Shown: in pieces, positions 1 to 11,600 of the stretch
Numbering within the stretch: the first letter of the stretch is position 1
Layout of the letters: each line of letters opens with the position of its first letter
NCBI GenBank assembly: GCA_904066235.2
Contig: CAJFCV020000001.1
Span: 1,984,001-2,048,000 of the forward strand
DNA: 64,000 nt
DNA from: Bursaphelenchus xylophilus
Lineage: Eukaryota > Nematoda > Chromadorea > Rhabditida > Aphelenchoididae
Direction of reading: 5' to 3'
Position numbers and translations under genes: made by a program
Notes under the pieces: generated by a model
The model's database searches: none
Told to the model about the DNA's origin: nothing
What the model saw: the letters and a program-made list of their open reading frames with translations, nothing else

Positions 1-1
1 G

Positions 2-1110
2 TGGATTTTGCTAGTCACAACTTTATTACTACTCTACAGTGCTGCTTACTACGCCTCAACTTTTATTGAAAACAAATCTTGGGAAAAGAGTTTAACGAAT
101 AACAGTCACAGTAATACGACAGTAACAAGCTTTGAAGACCGCGTAATCAAACTATATGAAAACAGAGGCAATACCAATTTAACAACGACAGAAGCACTCG
201 ACTTTAATATGGAAATGAGGGACTATGTGCAGACAAATTTTAGTACTTGCCGCAATCAGAGTCAAGTTATGCCGACGGATGTGAAGTTGGACTGGAAGTA
301 TTTCTCGTATTGGTGTCATAAAAGGGCAGGTTATTTTACTACACCTTGGAAATGCACAGGTTTAAATCCGACTTTTGAGAATTCTAGGGCAATGGGAAGA
401 AAGAAATCCTCCTACTTGGTAACAGTATCTCTCGCGACTTATATTTCGGGGTTCAGAAATATTTTGCCGATGTTTTTGATCATTTGACCTTTTTCGGAAC
501 CTCTGGCTGCACGTCTTTTGGGTTGGAATTTGAAAGTGAAGAATGCCGCTTATATGCGAAGCAGTTAATTCCGATCATCAAAAAATGGCATCGACCGGTC
601 GACATTGTGATTGTACAACAATCGTGAGTATATGGCTTCCTAAATTAGAAACTTTTCAGTTACCTAAAGCTATGGAAACGTAATTATACTAAAAGCGACA
701 TTATTCAACAGAGTATGCAGCACTTCTATGACGAACTTTCATCGGTTGTAAACGACGTAATTTTCATGAATTCCGCGGAATTCTTCGAATATCATCGGTT
801 TCAAAAAATGCAAAAATCTATCCTAAATAACGAAGATTTATCACAGTATCAAATAAAATACGGCTATGGGCGTTCCTTGTATGGCGATACACAGCGACGA
901 ATCGACGCGATCAAATGCGAAAAGTGCCGGAAAATCGATTATTCGGAGCAATATTGCGATAAAATCAAGGATTCTTGCACAATAATCCACGACAATAAGA
1001 TTTTGCAACATCACGATGGGCGACACTCGACGATGTACGGCTCATTGTTGTTGGCGGAGAAGCTGAGAGAAGACTATGAGCATTGGAAAAATTCGAGGAC
1101 AGAGATTTGA
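2..1110 (+). CDS. Acyltransferase-3/SGNH (OAC-like) protein, C-terminal part, cut by the window edge
   Basis: The left edge codes for a hydrophobic helix (WILLVTTLLLLYSAAYY), as expected for the last membrane span of an acyltransferase-3 domain. An N-glycosylation-rich loop and then an SGNH-hydrolase-like domain follow. Block I is the GNS of LLLGNSIS near position 415. The C-terminal catalytic pair is in HDGRHSTMYGS near 1015-1045 (D and H). A 36-nt GT-AG intron (624-659) joins VIVQQS to YLKLW in frame. Stop at 1108-1110; AATAAA at 1137. Odd: the reading frame upstream of about 390 and the GNS frame differ. The only candidate intron there (about 359-386, 28 nt) does not restore phase, so there is a frameshift or an unresolved splice. 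Worm OAC proteins are multi-pass membrane proteins thought to acylate lipids or sugars; the substrate here is unknown. Confidence 0.7.
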
Positions 1111-1562
1111 GTAACTAGTGTTAATCAATTTTGTAAAATAAACAACGTCGTATGTTGACGGTGCCTTATCGAAATTTTTAGGTCGAAAAAACGAAACAGT
1201 CAAGTTTACCCGCTATACGAAGATTTAATCGTATAATATTTAGCTTAAAATTCAGATTTGATGCCTTTGGAGTTGTTCGTTATAGGCAGGCTTTGTTATA
1301 CGCAAGTTAGTTGTAGAGAGATTGTATTTTTTTTCTTTGCGAGTCTCCTCATTTTTCATGCTCTTTCGCAGTCTCTGTGCCCTGCTTTTTTTTGCCTATT
1401 TCGACCGGGAAAAAGAGCGTAGAACCCCTTGCTTTTCGAAAAAAGACAATTCTCAGTTGCCATGGAAACGATGAGAAACCGGTGTAAAATACGTCGTGCT
1501 TTGCTCTCGGAAAACATTCAAAGAAAACCAATTGCTCTTCAATTATCTATTTGTCAATCTAA

Positions 1563-4261
1563 ATGTCCGAGCAACGGCCTGGTGCGGCCTACGAGGTTTA
1601 TTCGTTGTGCGAAGAGCTAGCGGACAAACTGAAATTGCTAGATTATGAGAAAGAGCTTCTGCCGAAAGTGGATGGCTTCAAAATTATTCCGAGGTAATTT
1701 GTTCTACTTAATTCGTCGATAAAACGAAGGAAAGACGATTTTTTTACTTTTGGCTATAGCTCATCAGCCAGTTTGCCAATTTTTTGTAAATAGTACACTA
1801 ATCTGGCTCTTAGGGCCCCTCATTTTTGCTCATGAGGGCTTCAAGGACCAATTTAGAATGTCATTTGCGCCATGATCATAGTCGGCCCAAAAAGTCCTGA
1901 TGATTTATCAGGGCCCGAATTCTGTCGCACTCTGAAAAAAATGATTTGTCGCTGCGAAAAATGAGAATCGCACGCGGAGGCAAAAAACAAAAATGCAGTG
2001 TGAAAATGACGTTTATGGGACAAATGCACTGTGAAAAGCATTTTTTCGTGCAGTTTGCCTCAAAAACACCATTAACACAGTGCGTTTTTGTTTTTTTCTT
2101 GCGTCGCGCGCGATTCTCATTTTTCGCAGCGACATATCATTTTTTCAGAGTGCGACAAAATTCGAGCCGCGATAAATCATCAGGACTTTTGCGCCGAGTA
2201 CAGTGGAGGACCTGATCCATTGGCAAAAAAAATCTCAAAAATGCAGCAAAATACCTCCCTCTCCAAGTGAAAAAACTCCGATTTCAAAGGCCCTCGTTTT
2301 GAGAGGAAAAGGGCGCGCCCTTCAAAACGGAGTTTTTTTGAGTTGTAGAGGGAGGTATTTTGCCACATTTTTGATACTTCCCGGATGCAAAATGTTACGT
2401 TTTTTGCCAATGGATCAGGTCCTTCACTGTATTATGGTCATGTCGCAAATGACATTCTAAATTGGTCCACGAAGCCCTCATGAACAAAAATGAGGGCCTC
2501 AAGGGCCAAATTAGTGTACCATAGTCCTACTTTGGTGATTTTAGACACTATTTCGCGCAATCCACCAACGTTGGAGAGCAATTCTTTCTTTTCGCCGAAC
2601 TTGTGGCATGGCTGATGCGCAAAGCGCAATGGAAAGACGTGAATATTCCCAGCTCCAATGACGACCCAAATACGGTCGCCAATCTGATACAAGAAGCGTT
2701 GAAAGTCAAGGGGATCGAAGGAAACTATGCAACGCAAAAATTGAAGAGTGGAAGTGGCCGTCAATGCGTGGAGATTTTGTTGGCGTTGGCCGAAGCCGCG
2801 TTGGCCGCGAATTCATTTCAATTCGAACGGTGGGTAAAATACGTCTTTTTTCTTGAGGGTAGTTTTACTTTAGAATGGTCCCAATCGAGACAAAAGACGA
2901 CAATGAAGAGGCGGATCAACAGAAAGAGGAGGAAGTCATGTCCGAAGTGAGGGCGACGTTTTATACGATCAAATTTCGAAATTTTTTAAATTTTTTTTCA
3001 AACGAGATTTTCGTGTTTCGTGATTACAATTATCCGAAAAATCCTTTCAGACCGATGAAGAAGAGGCTGCGATCGCGGAGGATGAGGACGATGTGGCCGA
3101 AATCACAGAAGCCCGACCATTGGAGATCCAGGAAGACATGTTCCAGGCAAGAAATTTTAAAAGTGGTTGTAAAATACGACAAACTCCCCAACATAAATGC
3201 TTTATACGATGACACATGTCCTAAACGAAAAATTGGGCACGTTCCATTGCATAAAATGTCGAGTTTATCTTTTTATACTCCATAAGGCACCATGGGCCGT
3301 ATGCCCTTTAATTTTTCAAGCATACTATTTTATACGATGAAACCTGTCCAAAATGTTAATTGGACATGTTTTATCGTATGAAATGTCGCCGTTATCTTGA
3401 AAATAGCTTTTTTATAATCCATTAGACGCCATGGGCCGCATGCTCTTTAATTTTTCAAGCCTACCATTTTATACGATCAAATCTGCCGAAAATTTTTATT
3501 TGACATGTTTCATCGTATAAAATGTCGCATACTTGCCCTTTATAACGCTATTTCAAATTTCCCATATAACGAGTAATTTCAGTCCCACGAGCCGCTCCAA
3601 CAAATCCTCCACAGTACAACCAGTTCCAACACAATCAAAGCCGAGCTCGACCGCGTTCTTCCCCAGCTTCGGGTGACGGTCAGAGCCTCCGACAAGCATT
3701 GGAAAATGCATGCCGAGCAACTAGCGCAACTTCAACGAAACCTGAACGCTTATTACGAAAGTGTTCGGCCATTTCTGGCTCAATTATCGGGGGATTTGAA
3801 ACAAAGTGTGGAGAAGATTTCGTCGCGGGAAAAACATCTCAACGAACACTTGATGGGGGTGCTACAGGAATACCGAGCGGCGAGAAATTCGTATGCCGAA
3901 AATTTGGAGAAATACAAGTGGGTTTGGAAGACGGAATTTTGATTTTTTTTTGCGAAATTTTGAATTTTTTCGATTTTTTTTGAAAATTTTTTAAAAAATT
4001 TCCAGAGAAGCCAGCGTTGGGCTGGATCAGCGCCAACAAACCCTGCAGCAGATTGGCGATGAAATCGAGCAAATAAAAATGCAAATCGAGCGACAGGGCG
4101 CTGAGAATTTGAATGGCGCTTCGTTGGTGAAAATTCAGAACTCGATTACGAAAATTGAGCGCAAAATCTTGGAAATGAATGTGCAAATCGCGGTGGTGGA
4201 GCAGAATCTTCATTTGGGAGAGCTGAACGAAAAACAAGCCGGGATTTACGGAATTATGTAG
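1563..4261 (+). CDS. che-13: Intraflagellar transport protein 57 (IFT57/CHE-13, IFT-B complex)
   Basis: Six exons join in phase: 1563-1693, 2545-2829, 2874-2946, 3051-3146, 3583-3917, 4006-4261, giving 391 aa, close to the family's usual size of about 400. The N-terminal half has the IFT57 calponin-homology-like region (AAYEVYSLCEELADKL; HYFAQSTNVGEQFFLFAELV; WLMRKAQW). A short acidic linker follows in exons 3-4, then a long C-terminal coiled coil (from RVLPQLRVTVRASDKHWKMH onward). IFT57 is an IFT-B subunit needed to build sensory cilia. Intron 4 uses a GC donor (CAG|GCAAGA at 3147); the alternative GT donors break the frame. The start is the first ATG, giving MSEQRPGAAYEV. Intron 1 holds nested transposons and intron 4 three palindromes. 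The last codons and stop lie in the first copy of a 209-bp tandem repeat. Confidence 0.9.
1880..2198. mobile_element. MITE with AAAAGTCCTGATGATTTATC termini (inside the outer MITE)
   Basis: Terminal inverted repeats: TCGGCCCAAAAAGTCCTGAT at the left and its near reverse complement at 2168-2198 (ATAAATCATCAGGACTTTTG). The interior has further inverted blocks (CGCTGCGAAAAATGAGAATC against GATTCTCATTTTTCGCAGCG), so the whole unit can fold back. The termini resemble those of the elements at 40.5 and 42.5 kb (AAGTCCTG core), which suggests a related family. Confidence 0.7.
2201..2430. mobile_element. Tc1/mariner-like MITE (CAGTGG...CACTG), flanked by TA
   Basis: Begins CAGTGGAGGACCTGATCCAT and ends with the inverse (ATGGATCAGGTCCTTCACTG); TA lies on both sides. 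Internal inverted blocks (TACCTCCCTCTCCAAGTG and its inverse) make the full length self-complementary. Copies of the same family lie at about 15.96, 27.3 and 44.4 kb in this window. TA duplication and CAGTG ends are typical of Tc1/mariner non-autonomous elements. Confidence 0.8.
3195..3530. repeat. Three short TATACGAT palindromes in IFT57 intron 4
   Basis: Units near 3200-3262, 3325-3388 and 3460-3528. Each is about 62-66 bp with a left half like TTTTATACGATGAAAC and a right half like CATCGTATAAAATGTC, which pair into a hairpin with a 10-15 nt loop. This is the same unit that recurs in the pad-1 introns. Confidence 0.8.
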
Positions 4262-5080
4262 TTTTTCAAGATAAATTTCAAATTCCCGCCATTTTTGGCA
4301 TTCCGTTTTTAGGTGTGGAAATTTTTAAAAATCGATTATTATGACCGTTAAATGTGGAGACATGGTAATTTAAATAGTTCTAAAAAAATTTCTGACCCAA
4401 AATTCAAAAAAAATTTTTTTTCAAAATGGGTTTTTTTCTAAATTGTTCGGGGATTTACGGGATTATGTAATTTTTCAAAATAAATTTCAAATTCCCGCCG
4501 TTTTTGGCATTCCGTTTTTAGAGGTGGAAATTTTAAAAAATCGATTATTATGACATTCAAATATGTTGTAGTTGTAATTTGAATTGTTACAAAAAATTTC
4601 TGACCTAAAATCCAAAAAAATTTTTTTTTAAAATGGGCTTTTTTCCTAAATTTTTCGGGGATTTACGGAATTGTGTAATTTTTCAAAATAAATTTCAAAT
4701 TCCCGCCATTTTTGGCATTCCGTTTTTAGGGGTGGAAATTGAAAAAAAAGCACTTGTTATGTCAGTCAAGTGTGTAGTAGTGGTAATTTCAATAGTTCTA
4801 AAAAAATTTCTGACCCAAAATTAGAAAAATTTTTTTTTTCAAAATGAAATTTTTTCTAAATTTTTAGGGTATTTACGGAATTATGTAGTTTTTCAAAATA
4901 AATTTCAAATTCCCGCCGTTTTTGGCATTCCGTTTTTAGAGCTGGAAATTTCAAAAAGTCGATTACTATGACCGTAAAATGTGGAGTAATGGTGATTTCA
5001 ATAGTTATAAAAAATTTCTGACCCAAAATTAGAAAAAAAATTTTTTTTCAAAATGAAATTTTTTCAAATTTCTCCAAAAA
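4230..5080. repeat. 209-bp tandem repeat, about 4 copies, starting inside the IFT57 stop-codon region
   Basis: The block GGGATTTACGGAATTATGTA recurs near 4239, 4449, 4658 and 4867, a spacing of 209-210 bp. Each unit then carries AAATTTCAAATTCCCGCC, a conserved TTTTTGGCATTCCGTTTTTA block and a T/A-rich tail. Copies 2-4 contain AATAAA shortly after the block, so they may supply alternative poly(A) sites for IFT57. Confidence 0.85.
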
Positions 5081-5654
5081 AATATATTCAATTTCCCACC
5101 AAAAATTTTTCAATAATTTATTTGCACATTCGACGCCGTTCTCTCTCTTCTGATCATGTTGGTTTATCACAAGTTTTCCAAGGGTGGGTGGGGATACGGG
5201 CAGATTACAGTGTTTAGAGAGGGGTTAAAATGGGGGAAAACAATTCATAACTGAGTAAAAACAACCCATAATTTTGTGCGCTAGGCTACAGGAATCGCAG
5301 AGACAATGTACAACCAGAGTTTTTCGGAAAATAAAAACAAAAAAATCGGCTAAAAATCGTGGAAAAAATCAAAAAAATCGACCAAAAAATCGGTTAAATT
5401 AGTAAGATTATACAAGATGGGAAATCAAATTAGGAGAAAATAAGCGAGAAATAACAAAAAAAATTTAAAAAAAAGTCGGGAAAATTACCAAAATTTCGTT
5501 AAAGCCGTGTTTTCACCGATAATTTATACCAAATATTACAAAATATTATATTACAGAGATTAGGGGTGTGGTGTGGAGCAAGACACTAGATATTTGAGAC
5601 AATATACTCGCTTCGGATTTCACAGATACGTGGCTGGAAAGAAGGGGGCGGGGC
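5081..5654. other. Convergent 3' region between IFT57 and pad-1; no gene seen
   Basis: AT-rich and without a supported ORF. TTTATT at about 5117 would read as AATAAA for pad-1 on the minus strand. The two flanking genes end toward each other here. Confidence 0.5.
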
Positions 5655-8600
5655 TTAGAGCTGCCAATGGTCCGCAAAGTCCACGTAGAGCGCGTTTTCG
5701 AGGCGTTGCAGGGCCGCGTTGAACGTCAGGCTACCGGTCAAGTAGTGGGCATCACGCATTTCCGTTTCCTGAAAGCAGTAGGTAACTTGAGTAAAGCGGC
5801 ATATTATACGCTCAAATGGGTCCAAAACTAATTTGAGACAACTTTTATCGTATAAAATGGACGCAAACTTCAAAAATAATTAAAAGAATCCCAACTGGGA
5901 GCTAAAGCTTCTACTGTCTACACGAATTTTTCATAAGGTGACATTTTATACGACCAAATATGTCTAGATTAATCTTGCACATATTTCATCGTACAAAATG
6001 TCCATAACAAAAAAGCAGCTTTCTAAATTGTTCTACATGCCCTACTTTGTCATTCTCACACATAACTATGAAAATTGTCGACATTTTATACGCTGGAATC
6101 TGATAAAAAATTAAAAAACATTTTTCGTCGTATAAAGTGTCTCCATACCCCTAAAAAATCCCAAGCCCTTACCTGGAATGCGCCAGCCAGATGAGAGACC
6201 CGAGTTTTGTGTTGGAATGCCAGTGCGTGGAAGAATGGTTGGAGTTCCTGGACGGCGGTTAGGGTTTTCACTGAGCACAAAGAGGCCGATCGCATTTCCT
6301 TGTCACGGTCGCTGAGAGGGCCAAACTGAAAATATAGGGTTATTTCTTCTTTTTACAACATATTTTCCAGCTGTTACTATGACATCCATTTTATACGATG
6401 AAATATGTCCAAAATATTTTTTGGGCATATTTTGACGTATAACTTGTCACTAAACGGCCGAAACTCGAGTATTTACAACTCAGCTGAGCTCAATAAGAAA
6501 TTTTCTTCAATTTCAAGCAATATGACATTTTATACGATAAAACCTGCCCAAATGTACAATCAGACATTTTTCATCGTATAACTTGTCGCTTTTCGCTCTA
6601 GACCCACCTTTTTCTCCATGAGTTGATCCAATCTTGTCGCAAATGGAACAAAGCCTTCATGATGAGTGTCTGGTGTGATTGGTGAGACAAACGCCCAGTT
6701 AAATAATTGAAAAGATGGGATATAGCCCGAGGGCAGCGTGCACAGTGCTTCCAGGAATTTACATGCCGACAAGAACAGCTGCAGGAGATGCTCGTCCTTC
6801 GGTGAGCGTAGTTCGTCCAAAGTTGATTGGAAAAGATGAGTTTCCAGTTGGCTGAGGACTTGAACAATCTCCGTGACCATGGAGGGCCAGATGGAGGGCA
6901 AATTTCCGGGCCGCACTCGGAGTAAAAGTACTCGGTAGCAGATGAAAACTTGCGAATGGACTACTGGCACGCTGCTTTGTCTTAGGTTGTCGGTAAGGCG
7001 TTCTGGAAGCAAAAAATTAGATTAAAATTTGAAAATTATGTTATCCATGGACATCAATGATAAAATTGGTCATATCTTGTTCAAAAATGATTAGATTTTG
7101 GTCAAATTTTTACCAGTTATTCTACATAGCCTGTGTTTCAAGTCCTAAAACTATCAGTTCATACTTTTAATCCATATCCAAAAAAAATTAGCAAAATTTT
7201 TTTGGCCAAAATTTCAAAAAATCTCAAAAATTTCTGCATAACGCGATGCAAAAATGATTCATAATCTTTTCTGCTGCCCTATTCTTTCTCTATTCCAACT
7301 TTCGTCCAAATCCGTCACTTCTAACGCATACTTTTCCACAAAATTTTCAATACCTCTATATTACACTAGGCAATTTTGCAAATTGTACCTTGAATCTCCG
7401 GTAAATTCGTTCCGTATTGATCAGTCTGGGACGAGAGGACCACAAAGGCCAATCGCTTTAGTGCTTGCGCTCTCATTTCATTCTCCTGATCCTTGTTGGT
7501 CATGAAATTCGAGATCGCAGTGGTGTTGCCGCTCGGAATTCGTGCCAACAGCTCTTTGAACGAGGTTTTATCATTGGTCATCAGGTTGTCAATGACGATC
7601 AGCCATTGCTTCAGGGCTTGGATGTCCATTTTGAAAAAGTTCGAGTCCAGCAGCAAGTCCATGGCCGCTTTTTTCCACACCGATCGCATGTAATTGAAGC
7701 TGGACAGGCTGGCCAAAAACTTCGAACTGGCCAGGAAAAAGCGCACGTTTCGCGCGGATTTGGCCTTCAAGTAGGGCAGGGTGTTGCTCCAGACCGCTTG
7801 GACTGTGGGGATGAGCTTGTCCTTGTCCTCGCTTCGGCATATCGAGTCGATTAATTCGGCCAGGTTCTGAAGCATGGATAATATAAAAATATAAAATTTT
7901 GAATCTTTTTTGGGGCAAAATACGGATGATTTCCAGTCAATTTAGGGCTTGAACCCCTACAAATCAAATCGAATTTTCAAAATTCCAAAAAAAGACCAAA
8001 TTATACGATGAAACATGTCTTTTAAATTTTTCGTAAATTTTCATAGTATAAAACGACGCCATTCAAAATCCAATAAAAAGTCAACCTTCAGAGCTCTCTA
8101 TGCCTGCTAAACACAAAAAAAACTAATCATCGACATCTTATACGATCAAACGTGCCCCCCAAAAGCATTGGACATGTTTTATCGTATAACCTGTCTCCAA
8201 CAAGTCTAACGTCAAAAATATCTACCAAAACTTGCTTTCAGACGCTCTTGCATCCATCAAATTTCAAGTCTATATCCAGCGACAGGTTATACGATCAAAC
8301 CTGTCCAAAACACTTTCATATATTTTCCATCGTATAACCTGTCTCCAGCTATTCCAATTCAAAAACCCTTACCTCCGCCAGCAAGAACAATGCTTGAGTG
8401 CTGTTTGTTGGATCTTTCTTGTTATTGTTGTTGTCCTTTAACGAGCTGCGGATCAACGAACTCGAGGACTTCTTGGACTCGAAGGTCATTGTTGAAAGTT
8501 GCGCTACGGATCCAGCTAGTTGTGAATTCGAGTCAATCGAGGTTTGATTCGTTGCTCTTGGTGCCAGGGAGCTTGTCGATCCTTTGATCGAGTTGTTTTC

Positions 8601-11600
8601 CGACACCGAGCCGGTGTTTTTGTATTCCAAAGTTGGGGAGACATCCGAGAGCTTTTGGTCTGAAAAAATGCAAATTTTCCATTAAACCACGCCATCCACG
8701 ATACCAAATTTTAGCCTCAAAACCCATTCAAGACCTCTTTTATCCACCAGCTACCTTTTCATTCAATTTAAAACAGTGTAAACTTGCAAAAAACTCACTG
8801 GAAGTGTCCTGTTTGACCACCAAGGTCCGTTTGAGCCACGTGGTGCTCTCCAATTGCCATCCGACAATCATGTTCAGGGCTTCGATGATGCGTTGACAGG
8901 CGTCTTGGCATCCTCGACTAATCGATCGGTCTTCAATTACCACCTGAGATCCGCAAATTTTTACGAAATCGCTCAAAATCCTGAAAAAAGTCGATTTTTT
9001 AGGGGAAAAATCGCAAAAAATCTCAAATTTCCCTCTTTGTAAGACGCGCTTCCAAATTTTCTCAACTCCTATCTAATTTTAGACCCCAGAAATCGTCAAA
9101 AAATTTCCAAAAATCCCCAATTTTTACCCAAAAATCGCAAAAATTTCTCAAAAAACTTCAAAAATCCTTACGTAAATATCAGAAACACTCCGCGCGGGCT
9201 CATGTTAACCGGGTTGGTCTCGTTGAAGAGGACATTCAATGCAGCCCAGGTCTGCCTCAGTTCCGATGTTGCAATTACATTCATTGTGCAATGTAATAGC
9301 TCGAGTAATGGGACCTCGTTCGGGTTGATTGTGACAATTTTCTCCGTATTTTTGGATGATGTTGTGTTCGTTGTGTTTGGTGGATTCAATGGTGTTCTTC
9401 CGGCCGAGTCTTTGAGCAAATCAAGGGTGGAGTTGACCATTTCGGCAAAGGAAAGGACCTAAAATTGTAAAATTAATAAAAAACTAGTAGAAAAAAACAA
9501 ATCTACTGGTCAAAAAATCGTAAAATAATCTTCAAATGGCCTAGTTCCCCGTCAAAATCACATTTTCTAAATCTGAACCTTCTGCGACAAGTTATACGAA
9601 AAAAAAATTCATAGAAAATTTCAAGCATATTTCATCGTATAACACGTCGCCTAACAAAATTTTGCATGTTATAGACCTAGCTTGTCCTAAAATTCAGATT
9701 TTCTCCCAACATTTTAATTGGTGACATTATATACGATGAAAATTTCACAAAATTTTCTTTACATGTTTCATCGTATAACTTGTCCCCAATGTAAATTTTG
9801 AAATAGTTATTTCATCAACAGAACATTCATGCCTTATGAAAGGAACTTCGCTGGCCATGACGTATTCTACACTTCAAAAACTTCACATTTTTAACTTATT
9901 CATGTTTTAGGACCTCGTCAAGAATGTTGACTCAATTTGCCAATGTAATAACCCGGTAAAACTAATTCTCAGTCTGCCCATAAGAAACTCCTCTTTCTTA
10001 TCACACTCAGTTTCAGTCAAAAATTCGACTTTTTCTTATCTAACTCAAACTTTTTTCAAATTTCCCATCAAGTCCCTAGTGCAATATAAAAATCTGCCAA
10101 AATCTCCCAAATATCCTCAAACCCAAACCCACCTTCAACATCAATTTGGACAAGCTTCGCTGATGATTGGTGTAGTCAAAGTTTGGTTGGTCTTGGTTCT
10201 TTTTCAAGGCCGCAGGGATCCCTCGACTTTGCCACACCAATGCCGCCGAGTGCAACAAAACTTGAGGCTGGCTCTTGGCCATTGGTCCCAACAATCCGAG
10301 GACTAACCCGCAAATTGTTGATGGGTTCCCAATGGGTGTTCTGGGCTGGACTCCATGCGATGTGAAGTACCACACGTCTCCGAGGATGGCCAGGACTCCG
10401 GGGAAGGCTTTGACCAATTCCTGGCGCGCAATTTTGTACGGTTCGTATGATTTCGACTCCAATTTTGCGCTGAGTGCGTTCGAATGGGCCTGAAATCAAT
10501 TAATCTAATCTGTGGGACAATCGTTATACAAAAATCAAAAAAAAAATATATATATATATTATATTATACTAGACATCTGATAAAACCATGTCTCACAACG
10601 CTATTTTTGGATGCCAAACAACCTTCAAATCAACCATTTTGCCTTCTAATTCCACGATATAATCCTTTTCACTTTGAAATTTACTCTCCAACGCCGAAAT
10701 TCAAAATTCGGCGGGTCTCACCACGACTTTTGGCATTCTGCCCAGACAGTTTCACAGTACCCCAAGAATCACCTAGACCACTCCATAACTGTATACCCTC
10801 CATTCAAAGCCTGAAAAATCCCAAAAAATTAAAACACGATTTCTGACTCGGTGAATTAGCCGTGGACATAGGAAATTTTCGATTTTGAGATTTACAGCTG
10901 GATATGACCGCACCCATCACATAAGTGTGTTCCTGAAGCCTTTTGCCCTAATTCTCCCGTTAACCTAGTTTTATTTACAATTTAAATAATTTACAGTAAC
11001 ATCAAATATCTCAAAATTGAGGAGACGCAGAGCCGCAAAACTGTGGTCATATATGTTTTTGGGCACTGTGAATCCAATAGAGGTGGTTTTGGATCGAAAT
11101 GATTACTGTAACATAGCAAACTTACGCTTCGGCCGCACAAAATCGGCCGTAAAAAAGTTGTTTCTAAAAACCCACAGCTGAATTTTTGATACGTTAATCA
11201 GCATAAAATTCTGCCCTAGAAACATTCAAAAAAAGTCCAAAAATCCGTGTTGCTATTTTCGTGGTATAGTGGATTTTGACAAAATCTACCAATCCGACGT
11301 CACGGGTTCGAGTCCGGGTGGACGCAAATCACTGAGAATTGGTCGGGAATGACTTTAATGGAGGGAATATAGAAGGTTGAGTTTATTTTGGGTGATTTTG
11401 ATAAGATTCTGACAGTTTTCAGATTTTTTGGTGGAAAAAAGCCGAAAATACAACTTTTTGACAAATCGTATTTTACGCTGTTTTTTTGTGTTCATGACAC
11501 AATAAGAACTTATATGTAGTGTTTTTAAGTGTTCTCCAACAAGTGGAAACCATTTCCTGAGTATTTGGACATTATACTTGGTATCTGTTAATCTTGCCTC

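Larger units (their letters stand above)
1791..2524. mobile_element. Outer inverted-repeat MITE in IFT57 intron 1, split by two younger MITEs
   Basis: Imperfect terminal inverted repeats of about 90 bp: left 1791-1880 and right about 2432-2524. They share TACACTAAT, CTCATTTTTG, GAGGGCTTC and AATTTAGAATGTCATTTGCG in inverted order. The middle of this element is occupied by two other inverted-repeat elements placed side by side, so this one is the oldest of the three. No coding capacity. Confidence 0.75.
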
